From contig CAZRBG010000044.1 of the NCBI GenBank assembly GCA_964598225.1, positions 1 through 47,246 of the forward strand: a stretch of 47,246 bases of DNA, in the 5' to 3' direction. A model generated the notes under the pieces. That model made no database searches. It was not told where the DNA came from and saw nothing but the letters and a program-made list of their open reading frames with translations. The translations under genes were made by a program, and so were the position numbers. Shown piece by piece: positions 46,612 to 47,246 of the stretch (positions are counted from its first letter, which is position 1; each line of letters starts with the position of its first letter). This stretch comes from SG8-4 sp964598225 (lineage in GTDB: Bacteria > Planctomycetota > Phycisphaerae > Sedimentisphaerales > Anaerobacaceae).

Positions 46612-47246
46612 CTATTTACCCGGCTTGCGAACTTTAAACTCGAGTTGTCTTTTGCCCCTACCTTGAAAGCTTTCACCTTGGCAACGGAGGGCAAAGCCTT
46701 CGTTTGTTATCTCGTAAACAAAGTCATGTCCGGTGAAAGGGTCTTTAGGCAGATTATTAGGAAGTTTCTCGGGCAACCGGCCGGTTTTGGCCAGAACAAG
46801 GTAAATCTCAACAGCAGCCTTTATTCCATTAATGAGAGCAATGTGCCTGATTTGCAATGGGTAATTCGCATCATACATTGGATCGGTGGCGGAAGAAAGC
46901 ATGACTATGGCCATTAGGGGATCGGCATCATCTCCCTCCATTATCTTATGGACAAGTTTCTGCATTTGAGCACGCTTCTGCTCGTAAGTCAATTCACTAT
47001 CTACGATTTGGAAGATCGAAGTAAAAAAGGGGTTGAACGACTCGCGGATGCGCTCAAAGAGTTGTTCGTCTGTCAAATTCCGTATTAATTCTTTTGCCTG
47101 CTTTTCCTGCGTCCTTCTGATTATTTGATTCCGTAGTGTTGTGAGATAAGTGGGATGCGTTTGTGCCTCAGCTAGATAACCTTCGAGATTCAAGGGGTGC
47201 AGGTTTCATTTTACGTAATTTCTCAAGCCGATTGTTTAAGATTCCT
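46612..47246 (-). CDS. Unknown protein, C-terminal part, 5' end outside the window
   Basis: The frame from 47193 to 46612 gives 193 residues of soluble, helical sequence (HPTYLTTLRNQIIRRTQEKQ, DEQLFERIRESFNPFF, LVHKIMEGDDADPLMAIVML, then LPNNLPKDPFTGHDFVYEI and an EFKVRKPGK end). I do not recognise the family; DPFTGHDFVYEI-type ends occur in large planctomycete proteins of unknown function. The TTG at 47193 has no ribosome site. Dropping one base of the G run at 47194-47197 would join it to the open frame that runs to the window edge (KMKPAP then LNLEGYL), so it is a partial gene with an apparent frameshift. Confidence 0.6.

Overview
The window looks like a chromosomal piece from a Planctomycetota bacterium, most likely class Phycisphaerae. 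This is inferred from gene content rather than a marker gene: Tat-exported Gfo/Idh/MocA oxidoreductases and xylose-isomerase-like TIM barrels, DUF1080/ThuA proteins, a DUF3604/PHP protein, a kelch-sodium symporter fusion, a TpsA/filamentous-haemagglutinin-like protein and many small intergenic palindromic repeats.

Layout. (1) 1-4411 is the right part of a small integrative element: an excisionase-like gene, two small genes, a TOPRIM/RecA-fold ATPase, two more small DNA-binding genes and a tyrosine recombinase. It is integrated at the 3' end of the host tmRNA gene (ssrA, 4412-4764, minus). The last 20 codons of the recombinase lie inside ssrA. The other end of the element is outside the window. 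(2) 4876-14404 holds a linalool-dehydratase-like membrane protein, two sugar oxidoreductases, a Hyi-like isomerase, GreA, an Obg/DRG-type GTPase with TGS domain, a broken TpsA-like gene and a secreted HExxH protein. (3) 14515-21881 (minus) is a GDP-L-fucose and glycosylation operon with both de novo enzymes (Gmd, Fcl) and the salvage enzyme (Fkp). (4) 22303-26402 (minus) carries a tandem PTPS/QueD-fold protein, FolE, leucyl aminopeptidase and RF2; prfB keeps the CTT-TGA-C programmed +1 frameshift. (5) 26746-34853 is a carbohydrate locus: ThuA, two sugar isomerases, DUF1080-ThuA, DUF3604/PHP and GH97. (6) 34888-40853 has a CPBP protease, MurA, an FHA protein, an internally deleted isomerase and a kelch-SSS fusion. 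(7) 40984-45597 is a compact plus-strand operon: nicotinamidase, nicotinate phosphoribosyltransferase, MoeA, MOSC, MogA and a flavin reductase. (8) 45715-46541 is an IS110/IS1111-type remnant with a truncated transposase and a strongly folded non-coding 3' half, followed by a partial unknown gene running off the end.

How the genes may work together: regions 2 and 5 together hold the enzyme types expected for 3-keto-glycoside metabolism (oxidise the sugar, cleave the keto-glycoside, isomerise or reduce the product), with GH97 releasing sugars and the kelch-SSS protein as a possible transporter. This is inference from families. The most interesting items are the ssrA-integrated element whose recombinase tail comes from the host tmRNA gene, the PTPS duplication with one domain stripped of its metal ligands, a 54-bp palindromic repeat present both at a gene end and in frame inside another gene, and the folded RNA candidate in the IS110-type remnant. 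Three apparent single-base frameshifts all sit in G/C runs and may be sequencing errors.
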